NCBI GenBank assembly: GCA_019636245.1
Contig: JAHBXX010000048.1
Location: 1 to 35,996, forward strand
DNA from: Planctomycetota bacterium
Lineage (GTDB): Bacteria; Planctomycetota; UBA1135; UBA2386
Reading direction: 5' to 3'
DNA length: 35,996 bases
The number at the start of each line of letters is the position of its first letter. Position 1 is the first letter of the stretch. Shown here one piece after another: positions 9,075 to 16,514 of this stretch. Under the pieces are notes generated by a model, which saw only the letters and a program-made list of their open reading frames with translations, did not search any database and was not told where the DNA came from. Position numbers and translations under genes: made by a program.

Positions 9075-10172
9075 TCACTGCGGCGGCGGCGGGGCAGGCG
9101 CCGGCACGCTTCCATGGCCGCCGGTGGCGGCGAACTGGCGCAGGGCCGGCAGCAGACGGTCGACGCCCTCCAGCAGCGGGTAGACCGCCGGCAGGCCGGT
9201 GTCCCGTTCGAGGGCCGTGCGCGCCGCCGCGCGGCCGGTCGCATCGAGACCCTCGTGGTTCAGGCACAGCCCCAGCACGCGGGTGCCGTAGCGGTGCAGC
9301 AGGTCGATCTCGTCGGCGACCGGCGGGATCGGGAAGCCGGGATGGCCGTCGTAGTCGCGGCGCGCCGGCGCGTGCTGCAGCAGCACCCCGCGCGCCAGGC
9401 CGCCGAGGATCAGCTCGGCGCCGCACGGGCCCGATGGGTTGCGCAGCGCCGACTGGCCCTCGAGCAGGATCAGGTCGGGCGCGAGGTCGAGGTCGCATCG
9501 CACGATCGCGTGCTCGAGTTCGCCGCAGACGAAGTCGTTCGGCGTGCTGTCGAGCACGAAGCCGTGCGGGATGCCCTGCAGCCAGCCGGTCTGGCCGGTG
9601 TGCACGATGGCCGCGCGCAGTCCTTCGGCGGCGCAGGCGGCCTGCACCACGTGGCAGGTGGTGCGCTTGCCGAGCGCGCAGTCGGTGCCGAGCACGGCGA
9701 GCCGCGGCGCCCGCACCGTCCGGATCGCGCCCGTCCAGAAGTGGCGTTCGGCCGCCGGCCGCGGCCGGCGCACGTCGACCAGCTGCGCGCCGGACGCCCG
9801 TGCGGCGGCGGCGAGTTCGGGGTCGTCGCCGAGGAAGGTGTGCAGGCCGCTGACCAGCGAGATGCCGTGCCGCAGCGCTGCGAGCAGGGTGGCGCGCATG
9901 GGCGCCGGCAACCCGCCACCGTGGGTGGCGACGCCGAGGACCAGGTAGTCTGGCCGCGGCAGCGCGGCGAGCATCGCCTCGAGGTCGGCGAACACCGGGA
10001 TGCCGCGCCGCCGGCCGTCGAGCACTTCGCCGGCGTCGCGACCGGCGCTGTGGCGGTCGAGCAGCGCCGTGAGCTGGTAGCGGCTCGGTCCGCGCACGAG
10101 GCCGTGCGCGGTCTTGGCGTCCGAGGTGTGGAAGCAGGCGTCGGTGAACAGGGCGGCGGTGGGGCGGGGCAC
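9075..10172 (-). CDS. dgcN: D-glutamate N-acetyltransferase, DUF1611 family
   Basis: Starting at the GTG at 10172 gives 365 residues. The family architecture is an N-terminal Rossmann-like domain (about 1-150, start AALFTDACFHTSDAKTAHGL) and a C-terminal P-loop-type domain with the signature LGTDCALGKRTT (P-loop 162-172). Other family stretches are HTGQTGWLQG, DLILLEGQSALRNPSGP and VLGLCLNHEG. DUF1611 members next to an enolase-superfamily racemase have been characterised as DgcN, which acetylates D-glutamate as the first step of D-glutamate catabolism; the assignment here rests on that pairing. The frame remains open upstream of 10172, but the composition there is non-coding-like and 10172 aligns with the family start. 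A possible -10 hexamer lies 34 bases upstream. Confidence 0.82.
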   Translation of the reverse strand: MPRPTAALFTDACFHTSDAKTAHGLVRGPSRYQLTALLDRHSAGRDAGEVLDGRRRGIPVFADLEAMLAALPRPDYLVLGVATHGGGLPAPMRATLLAALRHGISLVSGLHTFLGDDPELAAAARASGAQLVDVRRPRPAAERHFWTGAIRTVRAPRLAVLGTDCALGKRTTCHVVQAACAAEGLRAAIVHTGQTGWLQGIPHGFVLDSTPNDFVCGELEHAIVRCDLDLAPDLILLEGQSALRNPSGPCGAELILGGLARGVLLQHAPARRDYDGHPGFPIPPVADEIDLLHRYGTRVLGLCLNHEGLDATGRAAARTALERDTGLPAVYPLLEGVDRLLPALRQFAATGGHGSVPAPAPPPPQ

Positions 10173-10206
10173 GGCGGGGGTGGAGGTGCGGCGGCGACCG
10201 CCGCCA

Positions 10207-10264
10207 AGCGTAGCCGCGCCGTGCAACTTCGGGCTCGCGTCGCACCGGGCAGCGCCGCTATCCT
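10207..10264. promoter_or_regulatory. Divergent promoter region with two -10-like hexamers
   Basis: The 126-base gap between dgcN (minus) and the first TRL-like lipoprotein (plus) holds TACGCT on the minus strand (10212 to 10207) and TATCCT on the plus strand (10259-10264). Each lies 34 bases from its start codon. No good -35 hexamer is visible for either. In DNA this GC-rich, TAnnnT hexamers at the same distance are suggestive but unproven. Confidence 0.3.
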
Positions 10265-10298
10265 CCGAGCTCCCAAGCACTCGAGGAGATCCAACAGC

Positions 10299-10595
10299 AT
10301 GCTTCGCAAGTTCTGCGCGTCCGTCCTGCTCGTCGCCACCGCAACCCTGCAGGGCTGCCTCTACGCCTACGTCACCACGCCGCTCGACACCGACCTCCAG
10401 AACACCGAGCTCGGCGACAAGGTCGGCGAATCGTCGAACCACGCCGTGCTCGGCCTCGTCGCCTGGGGCGACGGCGGCACCAAGGCGGCGGCGGACGCCG
10501 GCGGCATCAAGACGCTGACCCACGCCGACCAGCGCGTCTACCAGATCCTCTGGGGCGTCTACACCAAGCGCACGACGATCGTCTACGGGAAGTGA
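10299..10595 (+). CDS. TRL-like lipoprotein (first of tandem pair)
   Basis: The ATG at 10299 is preceded by GAGGAG about 10 bases upstream, one of the better ribosome binding sites in the window, and gives 98 residues. The signal peptide ends in the lipobox LQGC (Cys at about residue 20), so a lipid-anchored envelope protein is predicted. The mature part has the pattern of the small TRL-like family: YAYVTTPLDT near the anchor, LGLVAWGDGGTKAAADAGGI in the middle, and an aromatic strand ending TKRTTIVYGK. TRL-like proteins are short bacterial lipoproteins of unknown function. The next gene begins 4 bases after this stop and encodes a diverged relative. Confidence 0.85.
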   Translation: MLRKFCASVLLVATATLQGCLYAYVTTPLDTDLQNTELGDKVGESSNHAVLGLVAWGDGGTKAAADAGGIKTLTHADQRVYQILWGVYTKRTTIVYGK

Positions 10596-10599
10596 GCCC

Positions 10600-10911
10600 A
10601 TGCGACTCGCTTTCCTCCTCGGCTCGGTGCTGGCGTGCCTGCCCCTGCAGGGCTGCATCGTCGGTGCCATCTACCAGAGCACCATCGAGCCGCTCGACCT
10701 CAACCTGCGCGAAACCCCGTCCGGATCGACGGCCGGTGCGTCCGACGTCAAGGATCTGAACCTCGTCTACGCGCGCATCGTCTGGGACGGCAACGACATC
10801 GCCGGCGCGGCCAAGAAGGCCGGCATCACGCGCATCCACCACGCCGACATCGAGCTGTTCAACGTGCTCGGCATCTGGCGTCAGTACTGGGTGCACGTCT
10901 ACGGCGAGTGA
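10600..10911 (+). CDS. TRL-like lipoprotein (second of tandem pair)
   Basis: This 103-residue lipoprotein has signal peptide MRLAFLLGSVLACLPLQGC, with lipobox LQGC. It shares the layout of the upstream protein: a short strand after the anchor (IVGAIYQSTIEPLDLNL), a central helix with AAKKAGITRIHHADIELFNV, and a terminal aromatic strand ending VHVYGE. The central glycine-rich LGLVAWGD element of the first copy is replaced by YARIVWDGND, so this is a diverged duplicate. Translation is probably coupled to the first copy (4-base gap). Its stop codon lies within a 12-base tandem duplication (GTGAGCCGGCC at 10908-10918 and 10920-10930). Confidence 0.8.
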   Translation: MRLAFLLGSVLACLPLQGCIVGAIYQSTIEPLDLNLRETPSGSTAGASDVKDLNLVYARIVWDGNDIAGAAKKAGITRIHHADIELFNVLGIWRQYWVHVYGE

Positions 10912-10931
10912 GCCGGCCAGTGAGCCGGCCG

Positions 10932-10960
10932 GGGCGGCGCCGGGCGAACCCGGCCCGCCC
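10932..10960 (+). terminator. GC hairpin with CGAA loop after the TRL-like pair
   Basis: GGGCGG-c-GCCGGG (10932-10944) pairs with CCCGGC-CCGCCC (10949-10960). This is a 12-bp stem with one bulged C and a CGAA tetraloop (10945-10948). It lies between the convergent TRL-like and 67-residue genes, the expected place for a terminator, and could serve either strand. No clear T-run follows. The same loop sequence closes the hairpin at 26946-26973. Confidence 0.45.
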
Positions 10961-11011
10961 GCCGCTCGCCGCCTGCGACCCGTGAACGGCGAACGGTGAA
11001 CCGGGCGCCGC

Positions 11012-11215
11012 TCAGTCGCAGCCCGGTTCCTCGTGCAGCAGGGCGAGGTCGTTGCAGGCGTTCCACAGCATCACCATCGCCTGCTTGCAGTTCGCGATCA
11101 CGACCGGCGGCAGGTCGGTGCGGACGGCGAGGGCCTTCAGCCGCGCGTAGAGATCGAGCAGCTCGAGGTCGTCCTTCGACAGCGGGTTGCCCAGCAGATC
11201 GGTGCGGTGCGTCAT
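11012..11215 (-). CDS. Small conserved-looking protein downstream of the CoA ligase
   Basis: This is a 67-residue acidic, helical protein (DLLGNPLSKDDLELLDLYARL; ANCKQAMVMLWNACNDLALL) with no signal peptide or membrane helix. It starts 10 bases after the stop of the phenylacetate-CoA-ligase-like gene on the same strand, so it is very likely cotranscribed and perhaps functionally linked to it. The two predicted amphipathic helices suggest an oligomerisation or partner-binding role. I know no functional assignment. The compact layout, normal codon pattern and tight spacing argue that it is real. Confidence 0.7.
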   Translation of the reverse strand: MTHRTDLLGNPLSKDDLELLDLYARLKALAVRTDLPPVVIANCKQAMVMLWNACNDLALLHEEPGCD

Positions 11216-11225
11216 CGTCGAAGCC

Positions 11226-12569
11226 TCAGTACTGGGGCCGCAGGTCCTGCAGCCGCTTGGCCTTCAGCTCGAAGCGGGGCAGTTCGCCCTGCTTGCACAG
11301 CGTCACGTTGAAGCGCAGCCCCTCGTGCGCGTCGGCGAGGTCCTTGCCCAGCTGCGCCTGCAGGCGCGGCCAGCACTCGTCGAGGCCCGGCTTCAGTTCG
11401 ACCTTCACCGTGATCTCGTCCTGCACGTTGTCCTTGCGCTCGATCACGATCTGGAACTCCTCGACCTCGGCGTGTTCGCGCACGACCGCCTCGACCGCGC
11501 GCGGGTAGACGTTGGTGCCGCGGATCAGCTTCATGTCGTCGACGCGCCCGAGGATGCCGCCCTCGTAGACGTCGCCGGTGCGGCCGCAGCTGCAGCGCGT
11601 GTGCGGCACCTTCTGCACCAGGTCCTTGGTCTTGTAGCGGATCAGCGGGATGAAGCCGCGGCCGAACGAGGTGACCACGCGCTCGCCGCGTTCGCCGTAG
11701 TCCATCGGCTCGCCGCTGTCCGGGTCGAGCACCTCCTCGACGAAGTGGTCCTCGATGATGTGCGGTCCGCCCGGCTGGTGGTCGCACTCGAAGATCATGA
11801 TGGTGCCGATCTCGGTCATGCCGGCGGTGTCGCCGCACTTGCCGCCCCACATGGCCTCGATCATCTGCTTGACCGCCGGGATCGAGCCGGCCGGCTCGCC
11901 GCTGACCACGACGCGGCGCACCTTGCCGTCGCGCCGCAGGTCGATGCCCATCTTCTCGGCGGTCTGGCCCATGCGCAGCGCGTAGGTCGGCGTCGCGCAG
12001 ACGACGGTGGCGCCGAGCTCGACGATCTGCTTGACGCGCTGCTCGGTCGTCATGTTGCCCGACGCGAGCGTCAGGCAGCCGATCTTCTCGCAGCAGTAGT
12101 GGGCGCCCCAGAAGCCGATGAACGAGCCGTACGAGAAGGCGAAGAACACCGTGTCGCGCGGTCGGATGCCGAAGCCCCAGAAGCCGTAGCACCACATGTC
12201 GGCGATCCACGACCAGTCCTTGCGCGAGTCGAGCACGCGCAGCGGCTGGCGGCCGGATGTTCCCGAGGTGAGGTGGTAGCGGATCGCGTCGGCGGGCGGC
12301 CGCGTGATCAGGTCGCCGAACAGCGGCTGCTCCGCCTGGCACGCCATCCAGTCCTCGCGGGTCATGAACGGCAGGCGCCGGATGTCGTCGAGCGAACGGA
12401 TCTGCTCCGGCCGCACGCCGGCCCGTTCGTAGAGCCGGCGATGGAACGGCGACTGGTGCCAGGCGCGTTCGACGAGTCGCTGCAGCTTGTGCAGCTGCAG
12501 CGCGCGCAGCTGCTCCTTCGGCAGCGTCTCGGTCTTGGGGTTCCAGTACGGCGATTCGGTGGCGGCCAC
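11226..12569 (-). CDS. Phenylacetate-CoA ligase-like adenylate-forming enzyme
   Basis: This 447-residue protein is of the PaaK family (ANL superfamily). It should activate an aromatic or similar carboxylate with ATP and then form the CoA thioester. The P-loop YHLTSGTSGRQPL (TSGTSG at 101-106), the adenine-site region TAGMTEIG, the Arg/Asp ribose-binding region (RYKTKDL) and the hinge RVDDMKLIRG are present. A CSCG segment (RCSCGRTGDV) matches the Cys motif common in PaaK. The GTG at 12569 was chosen because GGAG lies 9 bases upstream and the length fits PaaK (about 430-450). The longer upstream frame has non-coding composition. The substrate is uncertain: phenylacetate, an aminobenzoate or a benzoate-type acid are all possible. 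Confidence 0.88.
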   Translation of the reverse strand: MAATESPYWNPKTETLPKEQLRALQLHKLQRLVERAWHQSPFHRRLYERAGVRPEQIRSLDDIRRLPFMTREDWMACQAEQPLFGDLITRPPADAIRYHLTSGTSGRQPLRVLDSRKDWSWIADMWCYGFWGFGIRPRDTVFFAFSYGSFIGFWGAHYCCEKIGCLTLASGNMTTEQRVKQIVELGATVVCATPTYALRMGQTAEKMGIDLRRDGKVRRVVVSGEPAGSIPAVKQMIEAMWGGKCGDTAGMTEIGTIMIFECDHQPGGPHIIEDHFVEEVLDPDSGEPMDYGERGERVVTSFGRGFIPLIRYKTKDLVQKVPHTRCSCGRTGDVYEGGILGRVDDMKLIRGTNVYPRAVEAVVREHAEVEEFQIVIERKDNVQDEITVKVELKPGLDECWPRLQAQLGKDLADAHEGLRFNVTLCKQGELPRFELKAKRLQDLRPQY

Positions 12570-12601
12570 GGGCGAGTCTCCGGCAGGACGAGTGGCCGCG
12601 C

Positions 12602-12739
12602 AGCGTAGTCGCGGCGGCGGGGCCATGCGACAGCCGGGACCCACGAGGGTGGCGACTATTGCCCCTGGGCTCTCCGCAGCAAGACCAGGGTTGCCTGCCC
12701 TCCTCGGCTGACGCCGGGGCCACGGCCCGTGCCTACGGT
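12602..12739. promoter_or_regulatory. Divergent promoter region between CoA ligase and secreted protein
   Basis: In the 209-base gap, TACGCT (12607 to 12602, minus) lies 32 bases upstream of the ligase start, and TACGGT (12734-12739, plus) lies 39 bases upstream of the ATG at 12779. Both fit the TAnnnT pattern seen in other gaps. No matching -35 was found. Confidence 0.25.
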
Positions 12740-12778
12740 GGCGGCTGACTCGAAGCAGTTCCAAGCCGTAGGTAGCCC

Positions 12779-14365
12779 ATGACCCTGCCCCTCACCTGCC
12801 GCGGTATCGCGCTGGTCGCCGCACCGCTGTTCCTGTGCTCGGGATCGCTCCTTGCCCAGGCATCCGTGGCCTGGACGGCGCCCACCCGCGGCGTCGCCAT
12901 CGCCCTCGACGCGGCCGACAACGCCTTCACCGTGGACTTCGAGCAGCAGCTCGGCGCCGAGATCGTGCTCACCAAACGCGACGCAGCGGGGGCCGTGGCG
13001 TGGGTCGCGAGTCACGACCAGACGGACCCGACCAAGTGGGAGGCGGCGACCTGGGTGGCGACGGACTCGCAGGGCAACGCCATCGTCACGGGCACGTTGA
13101 AGTCGGGCTACTCGAACCCGGTGAACGCCGCCAGCATCGTCATGAAGTGGAGTCCCTCCGGCCAGTTGCTCTGGCGTCGGGTCTACGAGTCCGACTTCGA
13201 CGGCTCCAGCACGCGCCGCTGCCTCGTCGACGAGTCGGACAACGTCTACGTGCTCGGCGTCGGCAGCGGCCCCTACGGTTTCACGACCAAGGTGAAGAAG
13301 TTCGATCCCGCGGGGACGGTGCTGTGGACCTACCACGACGCCACAGGCATTGGCGCGCCACTGCGGTTCCGCTTCGCGCCGGACGGTGACCTGTTGCTCG
13401 TCGGGCGGTCCACAGTGGGCAGCTTCAACGGTTTCGCGCGGGTCCGCCGCGATGGGCAGGTGGCCTGGAGTCTGCCCGGCATCCCGAGCCTCACCGCCGG
13501 CGACGTCGCTGGCGACGTGTCCGGCAACGCCTACGTGGTCAACGGCGAGTACGTCACCAATGGCGGCACGGTCGTCACGAAGGTCGATGCGGGCGGCGCC
13601 ACGATCTGGCAGGCCGTGCAGCCTTCGCGCGGGTTCTTCGCCGAGGTCGGCAACGACGACCGATTGGTCGTGTGCGGCATGGCCAGTTCGTCCGGTGGCG
13701 GCACCGCGGCATTCGCCCTGCAGCCCAACGGGCAATTGGCGTGGGCCAACCTCGATGCCGATGGGCCCGCCAACCTGATGCTCCACGCACAGTTCGGGCT
13801 CGACGCCTCCAACGACGCCTACGTGGCGGCCGGCACGCTGTTCGAGATGGCGGTCTGCAAGGTGCGCGCGGATGGCACCAGCGCCTGGACCCGCCTGTTG
13901 CCGGGCGGCTACGCGCAGGCCTTCGCGTTCGGCCGCAGTTCGCGGGATCTCTGGGTGGTCGGCGGCACGACGGCACGCTTGCGCATGGCGGAGGAGGGCG
14001 CCTGGACGGACCTCGGCAATGGGCTGCCAGCCGTTGGTGGCACCCCACGGCTGGTGGGCGAAGGAGTCTTCCAGCAGGGGCAGACCCTGTGCCTCCAGGT
14101 GCTGACGGCGCCGGTGGCCACGATCGGGCTGATGGTCGGCGGCGGCAGTGCGGTTTCGGCACCGCTGTTCGGCGGTGTCCTGGTGCCGAACCCAGACGTC
14201 CTCCTGGGCGTCGTCACCGATCCGTTCGGCCGCGCGCTGCTGCTGCCGGCGATTCCCACAGCGGTGCCGAGCGGGACGGGCCTGTGGCTGCAGGGTTGGT
14301 TCCTCGATGCGACGATGCCCGGGTGGTTCCGGGCCTCGAATGCGATCCTGGCGACGGCACCATGA
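12779..14365 (+). CDS. Secreted beta-propeller-like protein with shared C-terminal module
   Basis: This 528-residue protein has a clear signal peptide (LVAAPLFLCSGSLLAQA). Residues of about 30-400 are repeated strand-rich units of about 45-50 residues with the recurring pattern D-x-x-(D/G)-N-x-(Y/A/V), as in DAADNAFTVDF, DSQGNAIVTGTL, DESDNVYVLGVG, DVSGNAYVVNGEY and DASNDAYVAAGTL. Each is followed by K-x-(D/S)-x-x-G-x-x-(L/A)-W, as in WSPSGQLLW, FDPAGTVLW and VDAGGATIW. This is the signature of PQQ-like/SBBP-type propellers. The last 85 residues form a different strand-rich module ending LQGWFLDATMPG...SNAIL, which recurs in the protein at 27080-28204. It is probably extracellular or envelope-attached. 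Function unknown. Confidence 0.85.
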   Translation: MTLPLTCRGIALVAAPLFLCSGSLLAQASVAWTAPTRGVAIALDAADNAFTVDFEQQLGAEIVLTKRDAAGAVAWVASHDQTDPTKWEAATWVATDSQGNAIVTGTLKSGYSNPVNAASIVMKWSPSGQLLWRRVYESDFDGSSTRRCLVDESDNVYVLGVGSGPYGFTTKVKKFDPAGTVLWTYHDATGIGAPLRFRFAPDGDLLLVGRSTVGSFNGFARVRRDGQVAWSLPGIPSLTAGDVAGDVSGNAYVVNGEYVTNGGTVVTKVDAGGATIWQAVQPSRGFFAEVGNDDRLVVCGMASSSGGGTAAFALQPNGQLAWANLDADGPANLMLHAQFGLDASNDAYVAAGTLFEMAVCKVRADGTSAWTRLLPGGYAQAFAFGRSSRDLWVVGGTTARLRMAEEGAWTDLGNGLPAVGGTPRLVGEGVFQQGQTLCLQVLTAPVATIGLMVGGGSAVSAPLFGGVLVPNPDVLLGVVTDPFGRALLLPAIPTAVPSGTGLWLQGWFLDATMPGWFRASNAILATAP

Positions 14366-14398
14366 GCGCGGCGTCCGCCCGAGGTGGCGGTGTGCGCG

Positions 14399-14953
14399 CT
14401 ACCGCGGCGGCAGCGGCTCGGGCACCTTGTTGGCGATCGGCGGGATCGACTGCAGGTAGGCGAAGATCGCCTGCAGGTCGGCGTCGGTCATCTGCGCGTA
14501 GACCGGGGCCGGCATCGGCGGCAGGATCTGCCGGCCGCGGCCCTGGTGGCGCCCGGTGCGGATCGCGGCGACGAACTCGTCGACCGTCCAGCTGCCGAGG
14601 CCGGTCTCGCGGTCGGGGGTGAGGTTGGCGGTGAAGCTCACGCCCCAGGGACCCGACCACGCGGTGTTGGTCGCCGTCGCGTGCACCGGCCAGCCCGGGT
14701 TCGCGGCCGGCGGCGGCGCCAGCTCGAAGCCCGCCGGATGGCCCGACAGCGCCCGCTTCAGGTCGGGCTCGGGGCCGTTCGGGCCGAGGTGCCACGGCGT
14801 GTGGCAGTCGTGGCAACCCGACGTGTGCACGAGGTAGCGGCCGCGTTCCACGGGGGAAGGCGAGCGGTCGCGTCCGGTCAGGGACAGCGTGGTGGTGGCG
14901 CCCAGCAGGGCGGTCGCCGTGGCGACGAGGGAGAGCTTGGCGATGGCGTTCAT
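14399..14953 (-). CDS. Monohaem c-type cytochrome
   Basis: This 184-residue protein has an N-terminal hydrophobic segment (KLSLVATATALLGATTTLSL) acting as signal peptide or anchor. One haem-binding motif, CHDCH (Cys47, Cys50, His51), lies in the context RGRYLVHTSGCHDCHTPWH, and a likely distal Met ligand is in ILPPMPAPVY. The sequence type is that of the cytochrome c subunits associated with periplasmic dehydrogenases and of cytochrome-c-like domains in DUF1588-type systems. The start ATG is 1 base from the stop of the upstream dihaem lipoprotein gene, so the two are translationally coupled and probably pass electrons to each other. The substrate dehydrogenase is not in the window. Confidence 0.9.
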   Translation of the reverse strand: MNAIAKLSLVATATALLGATTTLSLTGRDRSPSPVERGRYLVHTSGCHDCHTPWHLGPNGPEPDLKRALSGHPAGFELAPPPAANPGWPVHATATNTAWSGPWGVSFTANLTPDRETGLGSWTVDEFVAAIRTGRHQGRGRQILPPMPAPVYAQMTDADLQAIFAYLQSIPPIANKVPEPLPPR

Positions 14954-14954
14954 G

Positions 14955-16055
14955 TCAGTTGGACTTCTTGGTGAGAAGGTGGTTCGGGGAAGGCTCGTCG
15001 GCCGCGCCCAGGTCGGCGCGGATCCAACGCTCGACGAGCTGCGCCGCGGCGCGGTCGACGAGGTGGCGGCCGAACGGCGGCATCTGCGCCAGCGGGTCGT
15101 CGGCGCAAAGGCGCAGGAACAGCGTCGAGGCCTCGGGCGCGCCCGGGGCGATGCGTTGCCCGGCGCCGTCGCGCCGGAAGTGGCTCGCCACCGCCACGGT
15201 GGTGGCCAGCGCCGGCGCCGGGCCCGGAACGGCCAGCGGGTAGTCGAGCCGCAGGCCGAGCCGCGCCAGCGGACCGTCGGCGTTGTGGCAGCTGGCGCAG
15301 TTGCCGTGCAGGTAGCCGAGCGCCGCGCGTTCGGCCGGCGTGCGGGCGGCGATGCGGGGCGGCACGGCCACGTGGGCCGCCGGCAGATTGCGCACGAGAC
15401 CGCGGGCGACCAGCGCGCCGAGGTCGACCGCCGCCGCGGTGGGAGCTACGGCATTGGGCGCCAGCGGGTCGCGGTCGGCGGACAGCTGCAGCGCCGAGAA
15501 ACCGAGCACGGGGGTGAGGCCGCCTTCGTGGCAGGTGCGGCAGTCGGCTAGGCTCGGCACGTCGTGGTGCTTGCCGTCGGCCGTGGCGCAGAACCGGCGC
15601 ACGCCGCCCTGGGGCGCCAGCCGGTCTTCGGCGCCGTCGCCGGTGCGCAGGTAGGTGGCGTAGAGCCAGCTGCCATCGGCGCGGCGCTGCAGGAAGCGCG
15701 TCTCGACCCCGGCTTCGAACGTGAACTCCTTCCACAGCCGGGTGCCGACCGGGAACTGCCAGTGGTCGACGTCGCTGGCGTCGATCGCCGTGCCCGGCGG
15801 CAGCGCAATCCAGCGCCGCTTGGCCGCGCCGTCCGTCCACAGCGGGTACTGCGGCTCGAACGGCAGCACGTCGGCGGCGAGCGTGCGCCTTGCCGGATCG
15901 GCGTAGAGGCCGGTGTCGGCGAGCCGGTCGGGCGCTTCGATCGGGGCCCGGTCGGCGGTGCAGGCGGCGAGGCCCAGGGCGAACACGAGGCCCTGCCCGG
16001 CCTGGGCGAGGGAGCGGCGCGGTCGGCGGTCGGCGGGTGGCTGGTCGTCGGGCAT
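14955..16055 (-). CDS. SO_2930-like dihaem c-type cytochrome lipoprotein
   Basis: Starting at the ATG at 16055 gives 366 residues; a GTG at 16070 is an alternative. The signal peptide ends in LGLAAC, so Cys32 is a likely lipidation site. The N-terminal half has the family signature DVLPFEPQYPLWTDGAAKRRWIAL (given here in part) and WQFPVGTRLWKEF. Haem motifs are CRTCH (in SLADCRTCHEGG) and CASCH (in LHGNCASCHNADG), with FSALQLS between them. This matches the TIGR03806/SO_2930 family of envelope dihaem cytochromes of unknown role. Spacing to the downstream cytochrome gene (1 base) indicates a bicistronic unit. Probable role: electron transfer at the cell envelope (inference). Confidence 0.88.
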   Translation of the reverse strand: MPDDQPPADRRPRRSLAQAGQGLVFALGLAACTADRAPIEAPDRLADTGLYADPARRTLAADVLPFEPQYPLWTDGAAKRRWIALPPGTAIDASDVDHWQFPVGTRLWKEFTFEAGVETRFLQRRADGSWLYATYLRTGDGAEDRLAPQGGVRRFCATADGKHHDVPSLADCRTCHEGGLTPVLGFSALQLSADRDPLAPNAVAPTAAAVDLGALVARGLVRNLPAAHVAVPPRIAARTPAERAALGYLHGNCASCHNADGPLARLGLRLDYPLAVPGPAPALATTVAVASHFRRDGAGQRIAPGAPEASTLFLRLCADDPLAQMPPFGRHLVDRAAAQLVERWIRADLGAADEPSPNHLLTKKSN

Positions 16056-16237
16056 CGGTGGTCGGTGCACGCCTTTGGCGGGCCCGGTTCCTGCAGTGCC
16101 CGCGGTCGGGCGATGTCACACCGGCGGCGCGGAGTTCCCTGCCCGGCGGCGCCAGGGTCCGGTGCCATCGCGGGTTGCGACGGATGCCCCCCGGCCCGGC
16201 TGGCGGCGGCCGGCCGGTGCCGCTATGCCGGTGCCGC

Positions 16238-16495
16238 ATGCCTGGGCCCACGATGGACGCGGCCGCGGCCGCCTGCATCCGCGCGCGGCTCGCCGCCGAG
16301 CGCGTCGACGCCAGCTACGCGGTCTTCGTGGCCCGCCACCTGACGGTCCCGGACGCCGGCTGGCGCTGGTGCTGCGGCAGCCACTGCGACCCGTGCGTGC
16401 AGGCCCTCGGCCGCGTCGTCGATGCCGTGCGCCAGACGCTGGGCATCGGTCCCGCGGCCGATGCCGACGGCACCGGAGCCAGCGCGGACGGCTGA
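16238..16495 (+). CDS. Small Cys-rich cytoplasmic protein
   Basis: The ATG at 16238 gives 85 residues; the ATG at 16253 gives 80. No signal peptide is seen. The core is RLAAERVDASYAVFVARHLTVP followed by a tight cysteine cluster, WRWCCGSHCDPCV (pattern C-C-G-S-x-C-x-x-C), and an amphipathic helix ALGRVVDAVRQTLGIG. Four closely spaced cysteines could bind a metal ion. It is divergent from the dihaem cytochrome gene and convergent with the acyltransferase gene (19-base gap). I do not recognise a characterised family. The sensible codon pattern and the non-random cysteine motif support a real gene. Confidence 0.6.
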   Translation: MPGPTMDAAAAACIRARLAAERVDASYAVFVARHLTVPDAGWRWCCGSHCDPCVQALGRVVDAVRQTLGIGPAADADGTGASADG

Positions 16496-16514
16496 CGGAC
16501 GGCGGCGCGGCAGT

